64,000 nt of DNA from Quercus robur (GCF_932294415.1 NC_065535.1:6809501-6873500); one strand, 5' to 3'. Positions 11,767 through 23,962 are shown, numbered from the stretch's first letter. The notes: a model not told the origin generated them from the sequence alone. Made by a program: numbers and translations.

Positions 11767-12720
11767 TTCACTTATTTTCTCTCTCTTACTGTCACTCTTA
11801 ACTTTTTTTTTTTTGATTCTCATCTCTCATTCACTCCCTCTCTTTGCCCCTTTCACTTCTCTCTCTCTCAAATAGTCTGGTGCTTGCGTGGTGGAGGTGT
11901 GGCTGTAGCAGCAGCGGCTTAGCACATGTGGTGGAGGCGTCGTGTGCCTAGGTTTTGGGGCTTTTATTTGGTTTCATGGGTTTCTGCTGGGCTTTGTTGT
12001 GGTGCGGTGGTTGCAGTGGAGGTGTGGAAGAGAGAAATAGATGGTGGTCGAGTTTGGGTTTGGCTGGATGATTAGAGTTTGGTGGGTTTGGATTTGGGAT
12101 TTCGGTGTGGTGGTTTGGAGATCGACATTGATAGCGTGGACTGGAGATCGGCGTCGACGGAGTGGTGGTTTGGAGATTGGCGTCGATGGACTAGAGATCA
12201 GCCTCACTTCGATTCTCTCTCTTTCTCTCACTTCGATTCTCTATCTCAGATTGGGTTTGTGTTTTGTTATTGCTTTGATTTTTTTGTTGTGGCGGTGGGG
12301 GGTTGCTGTGGTGGTGGTGGGATGGGTTCACTGTTGGTAGGAATTGGTTAGAGTTTGGCTTAGATTTAGTGGGTTTGTGGGTGATTCGGTGGTGGTAAGG
12401 GTTTTCAGTGGTGGTGGTTAGTTGGTGGTGAGAGGTTTTTTTTTTGGGGGGGTAATTTTGGTGGTGTCGGAATTGTTGTTTGTGGCTGAATTTTGTAGAA
12501 GGTGTTGAGTGGGTTTGAGATAGACAAATAGATAGAGAGGAAAGAGAGATGAAAGTGAAGAGAGAAACTGAAATTTTTATATTATTTTTTGGTTAAGTTT
12601 ATATTATTTTAATAAGTTGTATGTAAAAATAAAAACTGAAATGTTGAATGAATTATAAAATGAGATGGTAAAATAGATAAAATAAATTTTAAATGTGTAA
12701 AATAGAACTTTTGCATCTTC
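11767..12720. mobile_element. Second, related element in tandem, 5' end missing
   Basis: Its 5' pyrimidine-rich stretch (about 11770-11880) resembles 10880-10980 of the neighbour. Its 3' stretch (about 12590-12715, with AAATGAGATGGTAAAATAGA) resembles 11640-11735. The interior is unusually GGTGG-rich on the plus strand. It begins exactly where the first element's target site ends and lacks a GAGCATCC start. No conserved ORF. Confidence 0.5.
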
Positions 12721-12730
12721 AAATACTAAA

Positions 12731-13693
12731 GGCCCGTTTGGTCATAGTTTTCAAAAATTGTTGTTTAAAAATATGTGAAAACTGTGGTTTAAAAAGTGTT
12801 GTTGAACAACGTATTTTTAGTGTGAATAAAACAAAAAATGTGTTTGATATCATGGTTTAAACAACATTTTTCAGTGTTCAAAAAATATAAAATATGTGTT
12901 TGGTATGTGTGTTTTTAATGATAAAAAAAGCTGACCAACGTATTAAATAACAATTTTTTAATCTATTAAGCAGAGAGAACATCCATATATTCCCAGCTCC
13001 TCTCTTCCCATCTGAAAGAAGATGTGGGATTAAAATAAGCCCTAACCTGGATTAATGTGAACTGATCTGAATTTGATTGGGATGTGAAAGAAAGCTGCAA
13101 CAAGTAATTAAGAAATTAAAATCTTTACCTGACCAAGCCCTTCAGACTGTGTGAGTTTGCCTTTTCCTTAGCAACAGAGCTTCGTAGGTGAGGAATTAAT
13201 TGTGAGAAAGGGATTAATGTGATTGATAGGGGTTATTGGTGATGCGGTGTGTAGAAGACGTGTTTATGATGGGTCGGTTAGGATTAATGGCGCTGGGTCG
13301 GTGAGGGGTGAGGTGGAATGGCGTTGGGTGAGGGGAGTTATGGAGGTGGGTGAGAGTTCTAGGTTGCTCGCTACTATGTGATCTTTGTACCAGGTAGAGA
13401 GGATTCGGGGCGAGAAGAGAGGAGACAAACATTCAAAAAAGCTGACCAGGTGGGCCCCATAAGAGTGTTCAATTTTATTACCAAAGTGCCACTGGAAACT
13501 ACTGTTTGTTGTTTAAAATTAGCTCCGAGGTGATTCCAAAAAACGCTGTTCAAACATAGGTTTTGGAACAATAATTTTCAAACAACCCAGAACATAAAAT
13601 TGTGACCAAACACGTTTTTTAAAATTTTGGACACTAGCGTTCAGTGTTTAAACACTGAACACTATGTTTTGAAAAGGGAGACCAAACGGCCCC
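12731..13693. mobile_element. hAT-like non-autonomous element, about 0.96 kb
   Basis: The left terminus GGCCCGTTTGGTCATAGTTT is mirrored at the right end by the complement of GGGAGACCAAACGGCCCC. The subterminal motif TTTTCAAAA is shared, and TTTAAACACTGAACAC is present near the right end. No transposase is encoded. I could not see a matching 8-bp target-site duplication, so the insertion is old or the ends are slightly off. Confidence 0.65.
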
Positions 13694-13699
13694 TAATGC

Positions 13700-14450
13700 T
13701 CTAACTACAACTCCTCACCGCAAACCCCCTAAATTTAAAGAGGTTGACATGCATTACCAACTGAAAACCTTCCATCCAATACAGTAACGTGAAATGTCGA
13801 AAACCAATAACCTATTGCTTTTAGTTGCATGAATATCGCAGCTTCAGTTTATCAGTATAATCATTAGCAACATACAACTATTCAATGGTGATTTCTTAAA
13901 CTGAGAATTGTCACATCCATCTTAGACATTAGATAGTGAAACTGTGAAAGTGTTGACCATTAATTGTCTTGACCCCACTATGTACGGCTGCCATTTAAAA
14001 AAAAATCATTTCACACTCTTTTACATCTACCAATTCACATTAATATTTATAATTATCGTGAAAATATTTACATTTTAGCGTATAAAAGTTTTTTTTTTTT
14101 GAGGGGGAACGTATAAAAGTTAAAAAGAAAAAACAGTTGTGAAAAGACAGTGTATGTGTATAAAAGCCACTCCAGAACAAAAGCCAAATAAAAAATTTAA
14201 TAATGTAGTATTCGACTACAGTAGCGTGACGATCTCTTTTATAATGTAGCGTTCGACTCCATTTATCACGGATTCCGATAGTTAAAGTCAAACAAATATA
14301 ATTCATATATCCACCATTAAAGAAATGGTTTTTAACTTTTTATGGGTGAAGACAGACCTATTGGGAAAGAGATCGTATAAAAAGATTAATGTTGCTGTTA
14401 ACCATTGTTAATAAATTATTTAAAAAAATATTAGCATCATTTTCATAAAA
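13700..14450. other. Intergenic, no gene seen
   Basis: AT-rich sequence upstream of the NPF gene. A few short direct repeats are present (for example GTATAAAAGTT twice near 14080-14120). Nothing codes for a recognisable product. Confidence 0.5.
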
Positions 14451-14454
14451 AATA

Positions 14455-14631
14455 ATGAGTTTTAGTTAATTCAATTGGTAAAATTTTTAATGGTTAAATA
14501 ATAGATCTGAGGTTCAATCCTTGTCTATACTAAAAACCGATTGATGTCTTAATCTGATAATAAAGAATTACCATCAAAAGCGGATGTCATTAATTGAAAC
14601 TCTTTCCAAAAGAAAAAAAAAAAAAAAAAAA
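14455..14631 (+). mobile_element. tRNA-derived SINE
   Basis: About 177 bp with a tRNA-like head: TTAATTCAATTGGTAAAAT in the A-box position and GAGGTTCAATCCT matching a pol III B box. A non-tRNA body and a pure A tail at 14613-14631 follow. It sits about 215 bp before the NPF start codon. The target-site duplication is not clear. Confidence 0.7.
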
Positions 14632-14844
14632 TTACAACCACCCGTTAACTTTTTCCATAAATAAAATAGGATCCTAATAAGTTTCTCGAAGGATGCCATT
14701 TGATTCCTTTTATGTTATTGCCACTATATGAATGATTAGAACATTTGTCTCAATAAATAGTCAGAGGAGTCCATTCTAAAAAAGTCACAACTAAGTGAGA
14801 AGGAGCCTTTTTCCTAGCAGGCTAAAGAAGAAAGCTCCAACACA

Positions 14845-17800
14845 ATGGTAATTAACGTCTTGCATAAACTTCACTAGGCACTGGTCTCAGAGCCGCCATC
14901 TTTTTTGGAAGAGAATCTCAATTTTACTTGAAATGCATTTATTTCCTAAATCTAACTATACAGATTCCCACATCATTTATATTAGAGATGATATTGGTTT
15001 CCCATATTTGTTTCTTTAAAGCTTTCTCATGCATTTTTCTTTTATTCTTTTCAATTTCAAGCTCTACATGCTATATGTGCTAATGTTTGTCTATGTGATT
15101 ATTTCACCAGGGCATCTGCAGAGATGTTAAAACCCAGCCTAAGAAAGAAAAAAGGCTAGGAGGAAATCGAGCTGCGCTTTTTGTATATGGTAATCATAAT
15201 GTTATCCTCAACTATTTTTTGTGTGTGTATTTTTTTATATGTTCAGATTCTTGAATTATATGTGATTATTGGTTGGTTTTTTTATACTGTGAATTCATGC
15301 AGCTACTGAGGGACTAGAGAACATGGCCTTCATCACCATTGCAGTGAGCTTAGTTACATATTTTTATGGATATATGAACTTCAGCTTAACAAAATCAGCC
15401 ACAACGCTCACCAACTTCTTGGGTACTGCATTCATGCTAACACTTGTTGGTGGATTCATCTGTGATACCTATTTGTCAAGATTCAAGACTTGTGTGCTCT
15501 TTATATCCATGGAACTATTGGTACGTTTAGTCTTCCATTCTAGCCTAGAACTCTCCTTCTTGGCCGGTGATAGAATGATAGTAAAATTATAAGTTTATTG
15601 CTTTTAGTAGTTTAAATTTTTGGAATCAAAAAATATTTTATTATGGTATATATAATAAAGTTGGACAGCCTATATAACACCCTAAACTTTTCTTGACGCA
15701 ATGAGAAAGGAGAATAAAGAAAGTAAAAACTCCGCAAGTTGTCTCTAGGCAGATAGCATTATACAACTACCAAAGTGTATGGGGATAACCTAAAATAATT
15801 TTAAGTGTAATAATGGCAATGTGTCAATGACTCAACAATAGTAAAAAAAAAAATTATAAATATATTGTTCAGTCTTACGTAGTAGTTTCACAGCTTTAAC
15901 CATTAGCATGATAGCATCCAATCACATGGTTTGAGAATTCATAATTTTAGCATCATACCCACCACGTGGATGTCCTTTTTTGTCGATAGAGATAAAGTCA
16001 AGCTAATATTAGTTTAATACTTCAAGTTGTCTAATCCTTCTAGAGATAATTAAATAAACAAAAGCTTGGAAATTAAAGCAATTCAACATTTTAGCTAAAA
16101 AAAAAAGCAATTCAACATAAAACAAAACAAAAAATCCCACAAAAGTAGGCCTTATTGGGTTTTATTTCGTTGATTGCTTTTTACTGAAAATATACTTAGA
16201 AAAAAAATGTGTTTTGAAAGCTATACTTAGCAAAAATAAAAAAAATAAAAAAACCTAAAAGCTGGAAGAAAAAATACCAAGGACATAATATTTTTTACAT
16301 CAACTTACATGACTCGTTATGATTGATACATCATGAAAATGATATAAGTTATATATCTGTTTGGAAATAATGTTATTCTAATCACAACAAACTAATAATT
16401 ATGAAAGATAGTGTACCATGACTTGTTATAATTGATACATCATAAAAATGATGTAAGTGATATCCTCTTTTGAAAGTAATGTTACTTTGATCACGACAAA
16501 CCAATAATTATGAAAGATAGTGTATCGGTAACATTACTAAAAATTTATGTACATTTTGTTTGTGCATATATATGCAGGGATATGCCCTCCTCGCAGTTCA
16601 AGCACATTTCCCCCATCTAAGACCCATACCATGCAAAGGCCATATGAACAAATGTGAGGCTGCAAACTCTAGTCAAACAGCAATCCTTTTCACTGGTTTA
16701 TACCTGGTTGCACTTGGAACCAGTGGGGTTAAGGCAGCTTTGCCAGCCTTGGGAGCTGACCAATTCAACGATGAAAAGAACCCTAAAGAGGTAGCTCAAT
16801 TGTCAAGCTTCTTTAACTGGTTCTTGCTTAGCCTAACCATTGGAGCTATACTTGGTGTGACTATTCTGGTATGGATAACTACCAACCAAGGCTGGGAGTG
16901 GGGCTTTGGTATATGCTCTGTAGCAGTCTTATTTTCATTGATATTTGTTTGCATGGGCAAGTCTTTGTATCGGAATAATAAGCCCATGGGAAGCCCACTA
17001 CTACGGATTCTTCAGGTAATTAACTACCATATACAAAGATGTATGGTTTTATGTTAGACCATTGGAAAGTACAAAAATTATTATTAATTTATTTCACAAG
17101 GTTTATAAATTGAGATAACAATAAAGTGATTAAGAATTCTACTGTACATACTTTTTTTTAATGTACCATACCTACTAATTGTGAACATATTATAACTCCT
17201 TATTTAATATATATTTAATAGTATATATGAATAACTAAAATTAGGTTGGTATGATAGGATACATACAAAAAAAAAAAATGATTATTAACATATTTAAAAT
17301 ATAATAAATAAAATTTTAAATTACATTTTTATTTTGGAATGATACTAGAGATAATGACAAATTTTAAAATACAAACCTTACAAACTATTAGAATAATATT
17401 TTAATTATTAAATTTATCATTTTCTAATTGCTTAACATTTTGGAACAATTGGTAATTTATCAAAGTAATAAAATAGGTGATCTAGAATACAAATTCTGGG
17501 GTTAATTAATTGAAATCTTTTTGGTGCTTAAAATTCAGGTTTTTGTGGCTGCCATCCAAAACCGAAAACTTCCAATTCCAGAAAATACAGAGGAATTTCA
17601 TGAGATTCATGACAAAGAAGCAAGAACACAGGATGAAATTCTGCAGAGAACAGAACAATTTAGGTACATATGTTATCAAAAATTTCAAAGTTACCTAACC
17701 ATATATATATTACGTGAAACTAAATACCCTACTGTATATTTCACAGATTTTTGGACCGAGCAGCAGTAATTAGGAGCACCAATGATGCAACAACATCAAC

Positions 17801-18605
17801 CACACAAGGACCCTGGACCTTGTGCACAATGACACAAGTTGAAGAAACAAAGATTCTAATCCGCATGCTGCCAATTATATTTAGCACTGTATTCATGAAT
17901 ACATGCTTGGCTCAACTCCAAACATTCACTATCCAACAAAGCACAACCATGAACCCCAATCTCTTTGGCTTTAAAGTCCCTGGCTCTTCAATCCCAGTAA
18001 TCCCACTCTTATTCATATTCGTTCTTATCCCATTGTACGACCGGATTTTTGTTCCACTGGCTAGAAAAATCACAGGTGTTCCCACTGGAATTCGACACCT
18101 TCAGAGAATTGGTATTGGGTTAGTGCTCTCAGCTGTTTCTATGGCTGTTGCTGGAGTTGTGGAGACACACCGCAAATCTTTGGCTTATAAACATAACATG
18201 GTGGATAGTCTTGAGCCTTTGCCTATGAGTTTGTTTTGGCTTGGTTTCCAATATGCTATATTTGGAGCTGCAGATATGTTTTCCCTTGTGGGCTTGCTTG
18301 AGTTTTTCTATGCAGAGAGTTCAACTGGTATGAAGTCACTAAGCACAGCCATTTCATGGTGCTCAGTGGCGTTTGGGTACTTCTTGAGCACAGTGGTGGT
18401 GGAGGTGGTGAATAAGGTGAGTGGTGGGTGGTTGGCTAATAATAACATAAATAGAGATAAGCTGAACTACTTCTATTGGTTATTGTCAGTGTTAAGTGTG
18501 GTGAATTTTGGGTTTTATTTGGTGTGTGCATCATGGTATAAATACAAAAATGTGGAAGTGAAGCAAGGTGATGTTGAGGGAAAGGTTGAAATGGCCATGG
18601 CTTAA
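14845..18605 (+). CDS. NRT1/PTR family (NPF) membrane transporter
   Basis: Predicted 573-residue transporter of the major facilitator superfamily, moving nitrate, peptides or hormones across a membrane. Exons: 14845-14847 (ATG only), 15111-15189, 15303-15520, 16578-17015, 17539-17663, 17747-18605. All junctions are GT-AG and the frame is kept through every join. The start follows because exon 2 has no in-frame ATG and CACAATG followed by GTAATT fits a donor. Seen: helix 1 VYATEGLENMAF, SLTKSATTLTNFLGTAF, LYLVALGTSGVKAALPALGA, GADQF, FFNWF, and the central loop AAIQNRKLPIPE. The usual ExxER/K of proton-coupled members reads EGLEN. The C-terminal half holds GTGMKS-like and SWCSVAFGYFLSTVV segments. 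Length is normal for the family. Substrate and subfamily are not determined; some features recall clade NPF4. Confidence 0.9.
16307..16527. repeat. Tandem duplication in NPF intron 3
   Basis: Two diverged copies of about 105-117 bp, sharing CATGACTYGTTATRATTGATAC and AATAATTATGAAAGATAGTG, lie about 50 bp before the exon 4 acceptor region. Confidence 0.75.
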
Positions 18606-19060
18606 TGATGTTAGGTCTCTTTCAAGTGGCTTCAGATGCTTCTGGTTTGGTCATTGTAGTACTGTTCCCTTGAGCTTAATGAAACTCTTATTTACCAAAA
18701 TGAGGTTCTGGCCCATCGTGGCAGTTGTGATGTTTTATACAATGGAGATTGTAAACATATGCATACAAGGAATTCTTGACTGCCAAAATGACAAGCAAAC
18801 TCATTAACAAATCATGCTATCCTCAAACCAAGCTCAGCTCATCACCATTCTACATTAGTCAACAGAAACGAATGCACATCATGATTTATCTCTCATTTTC
18901 CTTTCAAATTTTTTTAACTTATGTACAAATCCAATGAGTGCTTTTTATACATGTATCTGATAATACAACCCCCCATAAAACAAGAGAAAAGGCAAAATGA
19001 CAGCACACTGCCTTGACCTGTGAACATTCACAAAACAAAGTATAATACAACAATTTCATG
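18606..19060. other. Convergent 3' region between NPF and the minus-strand gene
   Basis: 455 bp separates the two stop codons. It must hold both 3' UTRs and both polyadenylation regions. No other feature seen. Confidence 0.6.
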
Positions 19061-22000
19061 CTACCACTTCACATCCAGCGTTAGAGCCTCAGAAGGGACA
19101 AGGACAGATCGTAAATTCGTAAAAGATACATTAGACATTAAATTACTCCATGAAACTGAATCTACTCCAATGAAGGGGTTCACCTTCTTAACCAAAAGAG
19201 GCCGCAAAGTCTCTGCTTCAACTCTTGCCATTACCTCAAACCACATTCTTTCAACATTTGGCCTTGTTTTCCACTCTGCCAGCTTACCATGGAGTATGTC
19301 ATTACTTCTGATATCTCTTTCCAGTTCTAGTGGGAAACGAATGATAGCAGATGCTTTAATCTTTGTTTTGAGGAATCCCGAATGATTTTGACGAATTCTG
19401 TCACCAAGAAAGCTCTTCAAAACTCTTTCCAGCAAAGCAATCCTTGAACTCAAGAAATCAATCGGGCAAGCCTGTTCCTTGTAAATATGACTATTGTAAC
19501 ACTTCTCCGGCAGCAACTCAATTGTGTCCTTGGAAATGAATGTAGTTTCAATGTAAGCATCAGGATTTCGAGTCCGATAAGCAACTACTGATGCAGCCCC
19601 TAAAACTTGTATAGGAAGCAATGGGATGCACATAGATTGCCAAAAGGGCCAAAACTCAATTTTCTCCTTGTTAATTGCAACACTTCTATTCACCGGTATA
19701 CCAAGACCAGATGAGTGAATTAGAGAGACTTCTTGAGCTCTTCTCACTTCCATTGTGATGCCTTCACCAACAAGAATTCGTTTCAAACCATTATGTGAAA
19801 TGTTCATCTGGAGATAAAGGTCAAAATGTCCAGACTGTCAGAAGTTGCACTAAAGAATCAATCTTGTGTGCAGCAAAACATTCGTAGCCATTAATAAACA
19901 TACCAGTTAAAAAATAAAAAGATGTAGGCACATCAATATGGTAGGATAACTTTGGTCAATCCATGAATACAGCTAGACATTGCCAAACAAATATAGTTAG
20001 CAAGGCAGAAAAATAAATAAATAAACATTAGAAATGCCTTTGTTTGTTGAGGCTATCTGTTTTAACAGAATACAACCAAGGTGATTTTAAATGGCTTCTA
20101 CAAGAATTTCTGGAATCTGTATTCCTGCTCTTTTTTGTCTTTGTTTTTCAAGATCACTGTATCAAAACTATTCACTTGCTTAACAGAAGATGAAATGTCC
20201 ACGGAGATCTTATAAGAGAAAAAAGATAGTCAGGGTGGTGATATATCAATCTGAGGAGTGATTTTTAGAATCCAGAACAGAATAAAAATGCTCTAGCAGC
20301 TAGAAAATAAGTCTTTTCAACTCCCCAAACCCCCTTCCCCCCTCTCCCAGAAACCTTTAATTATTTATTTATTTATTTATTTTTTAAAAAGGCACCCACA
20401 TTTCTTAGCATCATTGAAATTTTAAAGCTTGATCAAACAAACAATATAAGAATTCTGAAATCAGAACTCAAAATTCAAAATTCAAATCCTTATTTTCACT
20501 CTTATCACAGTAACCAGATGAATAGATACCTAACATCATTTCCCTCAACTTATCAGGAAAAAAATTCATTTTACTCATTTAAGATATCAAATAAATTGAA
20601 AAATCAAGCATTTACAAGCTCTTTGGTGCCCTAACAGAATACTATATATATATATAAGTAATTCATGAAGTTTTATTGAAAAGAGAGTTACTTCAGGTTC
20701 ACCATCATGAACTCAAAGTAACAAATAAATTACAAAGAATATATGTATCCTGATTTTTAATCGCTCAGTTGTTAAGGAAGTCTTAAGTTTCTGATTTGCG
20801 GTTGGAGGGAGAGGTTAAGCTGGAATGTAAGCTTTCAAAAGGAATTTCATGATTGGGAGGTGGAGTCTGTGAATTCCTTCTTAAATCATATCTATTCTAA
20901 GGTGCCTACAGGGGAGGGGGAGAGTGATCAAATAAGATGGCGTTTAACTGGGAATGGCATGTTTGATGTTCGTTCCTACTACAAGGCTATCCGGGGCACT
21001 ACAACTGAATCAGATACTTATCTAATACATGCACACATAAAGAGATAAAATTAAATGGACAGTTATCACTGAGTTTACGTATGATACAAAGAAGCAGATA
21101 GTTGGATAAAACAACTAACAGACCACAATATATTATGGACTCACAGGTAAAAAGAAACCAACAAGATGCAATTTGGAAGAAAACAGTTGGATTCAAATAA
21201 TAAGCTTAGAGTCATTCCTGGCCTCTGAATAACTGAAACTGATTTAAGTTAGACATAAAAGCAAACCATCAAATTCTTAAGTAATGCAGCTGCATAACAG
21301 CTAGCCCTAAAAAAGTTTCTCATGCAAGGTTCATGTTTCTTGCACTGATAAGCATCAGACACCGGCTAATCTTTAGCTGCATCTTTAACAATTTCAGCCA
21401 AAAGAACTTTGCTACAAATTCCAGAAACATTATAATACTTCTTCTTTTTTCAATCGGTATGGGTCTTGAACCCATGATCTCACCCTCCACCTAGAACTTG
21501 TAAGGGTGGCAACTGAGCTAGAGCTCCTTGGCTCCGGAAACATTACAATAATGCTTGTAACAATTCAAAGTTACTGATAAAACCCAATGGAAGATATAAA
21601 ATAACAAACTTTACAAGCTGGATTAAGCAAAGTAAGATACCCATATACAAATAATTTTCTTTCTATTAATTCACAAAACTTTTTTTCTATCTTACAACTA
21701 ATTCATTCAACAACAATAACTAAAAATTACCAATTAGTACTCATAACCCACATCAATATAGTAACAAATTTGGTCATAATCCAATCCAACACATTCAAAT
21801 TTGACCCCATTACCAATAAATCAGAGCTAGTTTTTTTTTTTTTAATTATTAAAAAAAAAAAAAAAAAACAGTAACTTTGATAAGCTTAAATAAAAAGCAT
21901 ACCGGCAACAATAGAGAAAGCTGGTGATCACCACCGACCAGTAACTCAAACGGACCCTCCATTTTAAACGTGTTAAGCACACCCATCAAAGAACCAATTT

Positions 22001-22456
22001 CAGTAACCAAGGACCCAAAATCGCTCTTTTCATTTTTGAACTTTTTCCAAGACCCCACTTCTTGTTCTTCATCCTCAGACCATTTGATGACCCATTTACT
22101 CTTACCGAACCCGACCCGAAACTCGACCCGCGAAGCACTCTTAAACCGAACCTTACGCAGATCCAACTTGGAAACCTTAATGTCCTCCAAATCCCACTTC
22201 TGCTTCAACGAGATTGCCTTGAGGACATCCTGAATAATCACGAAATTAATAATAAAGATCTCAGCTTTATTAAAAGAGTTTTAAGAAAGATTTGGATTTA
22301 AAAATTGAGGTAACTGATAAGATAAACGTGTACCTGTAAGAAAAGGGTGGTGAGGTTGGAGTTCGAGGCGTTTAAGGAAGGTGTAATAAATGAGAGTATA
22401 ATTAAGATTGGGAAGGACAAAGGAACAACAAGACCACGATGACTGTTCTTCTTCAT
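19061..22456 (-). CDS. Plant-specific secretory-pathway protein, possibly TIN1-like
   Basis: Predicted 398 residues from three exons read on the minus strand: 22456-22334, 22229-21903 and 19807-19061. All junctions are GT-AG and in phase 0. The N-terminus MKKNSHRG is followed by a hydrophobic stretch VVPLSFPILIILSFI and a small-residue region TPSLNASNS, a typical signal peptide with N-glycosylation sequons NAS and NLT just after it. No transmembrane segment or enzymatic motif is obvious in the rest. The charged middle (KWDLEDIKVSKLDLRK) and VGGDHQLSLLLP recall the plant protein TUNICAMYCIN INDUCED 1, an ER-stress protein, but this is from memory and uncertain. Intron 2 is 2.1 kb and hosts a LINE fragment and a SINE. 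The gene is convergent with the NPF gene. Confidence 0.8.
20770..21010 (+). pseudogene. LINE fragment (zf-RVT region) within intron 2
   Basis: A frame near 20860-21005 contains WEVESVNSFLNHIYS and RWRLTGNGMFDVRSYYKA, which resemble the stretch before the zf-RVT domain of plant LINE ORF2. It is short, truncated at both sides and opposite in orientation to the host gene. Confidence 0.62.
21442..21533 (-). mobile_element. Short tRNA-derived SINE (minus strand)
   Basis: On the minus strand TAGCTCAGTTG (A box) and GGGTTCAAGACCC (B box) stand about 45 bases apart, and a T run on the plus strand at the other end is the tail. The copy is bracketed by CCAGAAACATTATAATACTT at 21421 and CCGGAAACATTACAATAATG at 21534, a diverged target-site duplication. 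It lies in intron 2 of the minus-strand gene. Confidence 0.7.
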
Positions 22457-22695
22457 CTGAGGTAAAAAGACTAACTGATTTAAGATTAGAGGATTCTTTC
22501 CGAATCTGTTTTTGCTTTCTGGTTAAGAGTAGGCTAGGCAGGTGGTTGTTGATTTTGATTTTTTTGAGATTCTGAGATTCTGAGATTACGATAATGCCCC
22601 ACCAAATTAGGCTGGGGTGTATGTGTGTGGATCACAATCTCTACCCTTGCTTTATAGCCACATTCTCCTTTGTCACGCAAAGTAAATTTTTTTTA
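22457..22695 (-). promoter_or_regulatory. Upstream region of the secretory-protein gene
   Basis: The first 240 bp upstream of the ATG, read on the minus strand, should contain the 5' UTR and core promoter. There are three GATTCTGA-type repeats near 22560-22585. No TATA box stands out. Confidence 0.35.
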
Positions 22696-22698
22696 AGA

Positions 22699-23005
22699 GT
22701 AAAATACTATATTAATCTTTAAATTTTATTAAAAGTTTGTTTTTCGAATTTAAACTTTAAAAAGTTTTTTTTTTATCCTTAAAACTTTATAAAGAGTTTT
22801 TTCTGAATAGTATGAAGGCAAAAATAAGGATGAAAAGAGAATTTTTTTCAATAGTTTAGGAATGAAAAACAAACTTTTAGTAAAGTTTAAGGACATAAAT
22901 AAAACATTTTCAATAGTTTAGGGACGAAAAATGAACTTCTTAAAATTTAGGGATGAAAAATAAACTTTTGGTAAAATTTAGAAATCAAAATAATATTTTA
23001 CCCCT
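22699..23005. mobile_element. Foldback MITE, about 310 bp
   Basis: The left end AGTAAAATACTATATTAATC...TTTATTAAAAGTTTGTTTTTC is mirrored on the right by GAAAAATAAACTTTTGGTAAAATTTAG...AATATTTTACCCC. The interior repeats TTTAGGGAYGAAAAA several times. Non-coding, long-stem inverted repeat. Confidence 0.65.
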
Positions 23006-23270
23006 TTTTTATGATTTTTTATTATCAATTTTAATGTCTAAACTTAAGAAATTGTTTTAGGTTGAAGCTTAAGTCCCAGTCCATCACTATTCATTTTCGA
23101 TGAAGAGAAATTGTGACGTGTTAGGTAAGTTTGATCTCAAGTGAGATGATTGACGTGGCAGCGTGGACTTATGAGTATGACTAGAAAGATAACCATATTT
23201 AACTAGCTATCGTCATTGGAATAAGCAACAAACCCTGAAGATTAATGGATGAGTCTAGAATCACAGGGAA

Positions 23271-23286
23271 AAAATTGCAAGGGAAT
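23271..23286. repeat. LINE target-site duplication, left copy
   Basis: AAAATTGCAAGGGAAT, found again without mismatch at 23963-23978. Confidence 0.88.
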
Positions 23287-23962
23287 CTATAGTGGAAGGG
23301 AATAATAGTAATCCAATAGAGCTTGCTAGGCAGATCCTAAGAGTTTTTCAAGAACACAAGCAGGCTTGGAGTGAGCAGTCAATGAGGCCAAATAAAGATG
23401 TGTCTTGGTTGCTGCCTCCATCCAATTGGATTAAACTGAACTTTGATGCTGCAATAAGGGAGGAAAAAACCACAATTGCAGTGATAAGTAGATATTATAT
23501 GGGTAATACCTTAAAAGTATGGTTTGACCAATTTGTTCCCAGCAATCCTTTAGTGGGGGAAGCTAGAGCAGCATGGAGTGCTATTAGACTTGCTATTGCT
23601 GCTAGTGAAGGCTATGAGAACATTATACTAGAAGGAGATGCTAGGAATGTCATTGAGCCAATTCGTAATGCAGATGTTGATCCCCGTTGGAGTATTAAAA
23701 CTTTATATGATGATATTTTGTATTTTGTAAAGTACTTTACCAATGTAAAATTTTCTTTTGTTTGTAGGGAGAACAATATCTCTGCCCATTTTGTGGCCTA
23801 ATGGGTAGCTCTTGTAAACTAGACTGGGCCGGTTCCTATCTCAAATCTGCCTTCTTTGATTTTGCGGGCTTTAGATAGAGATGGAATTTGGTCCAGTTCT
23901 TTTGTTTTTCCCCTTTTTCGGGTTGAGCAATAAAGTATTTATTTAGCAAAAAAAAAAAAAAA
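23287..23962 (+). mobile_element. 5'-truncated LINE insertion
   Basis: About 676 bp between perfect 16-bp direct repeats, ending in a pure A tail from 23948. It carries only the RNase H end of ORF2 and a 3' UTR with AATAAAG just before the tail. Truncation at the 5' end, A tail and a 16-bp target-site duplication are the signature of target-primed reverse transcription. Confidence 0.9.
23292..23801 (+). pseudogene. LINE ORF2 C-terminal RNase H remnant
   Basis: Open for 169 codons. It shows the RNase H pattern KLNFDAA, GEARAAWSAIRLA, ILEGDARNVI and CRENNISAH. The first residues are simply the truncation point and not a real start. The TAA at 23799 is probably premature, because the same frame past it resembles the usual W-rich RNase H tail before further stops. 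Confidence 0.82.

Noticed and set aside
11385..11771. Minus-strand frame with poly-Lys and poly-Gln
   Set aside because: Produced by homopolymer and GTT repeats inside a Harbinger-like element, with no conserved content.
12041..12351. Overlapping GGTGG-rich open frames on the plus strand
   Set aside because: Low-complexity frames inside a non-autonomous element. Two frames are open at once because stops are rare in GT-rich DNA.
19020..19385. Plus-strand open frame opposite exon 3 of the secretory-protein gene
   Set aside because: Antisense shadow. The minus strand has the longer frame that splices correctly to two upstream exons with a signal peptide.
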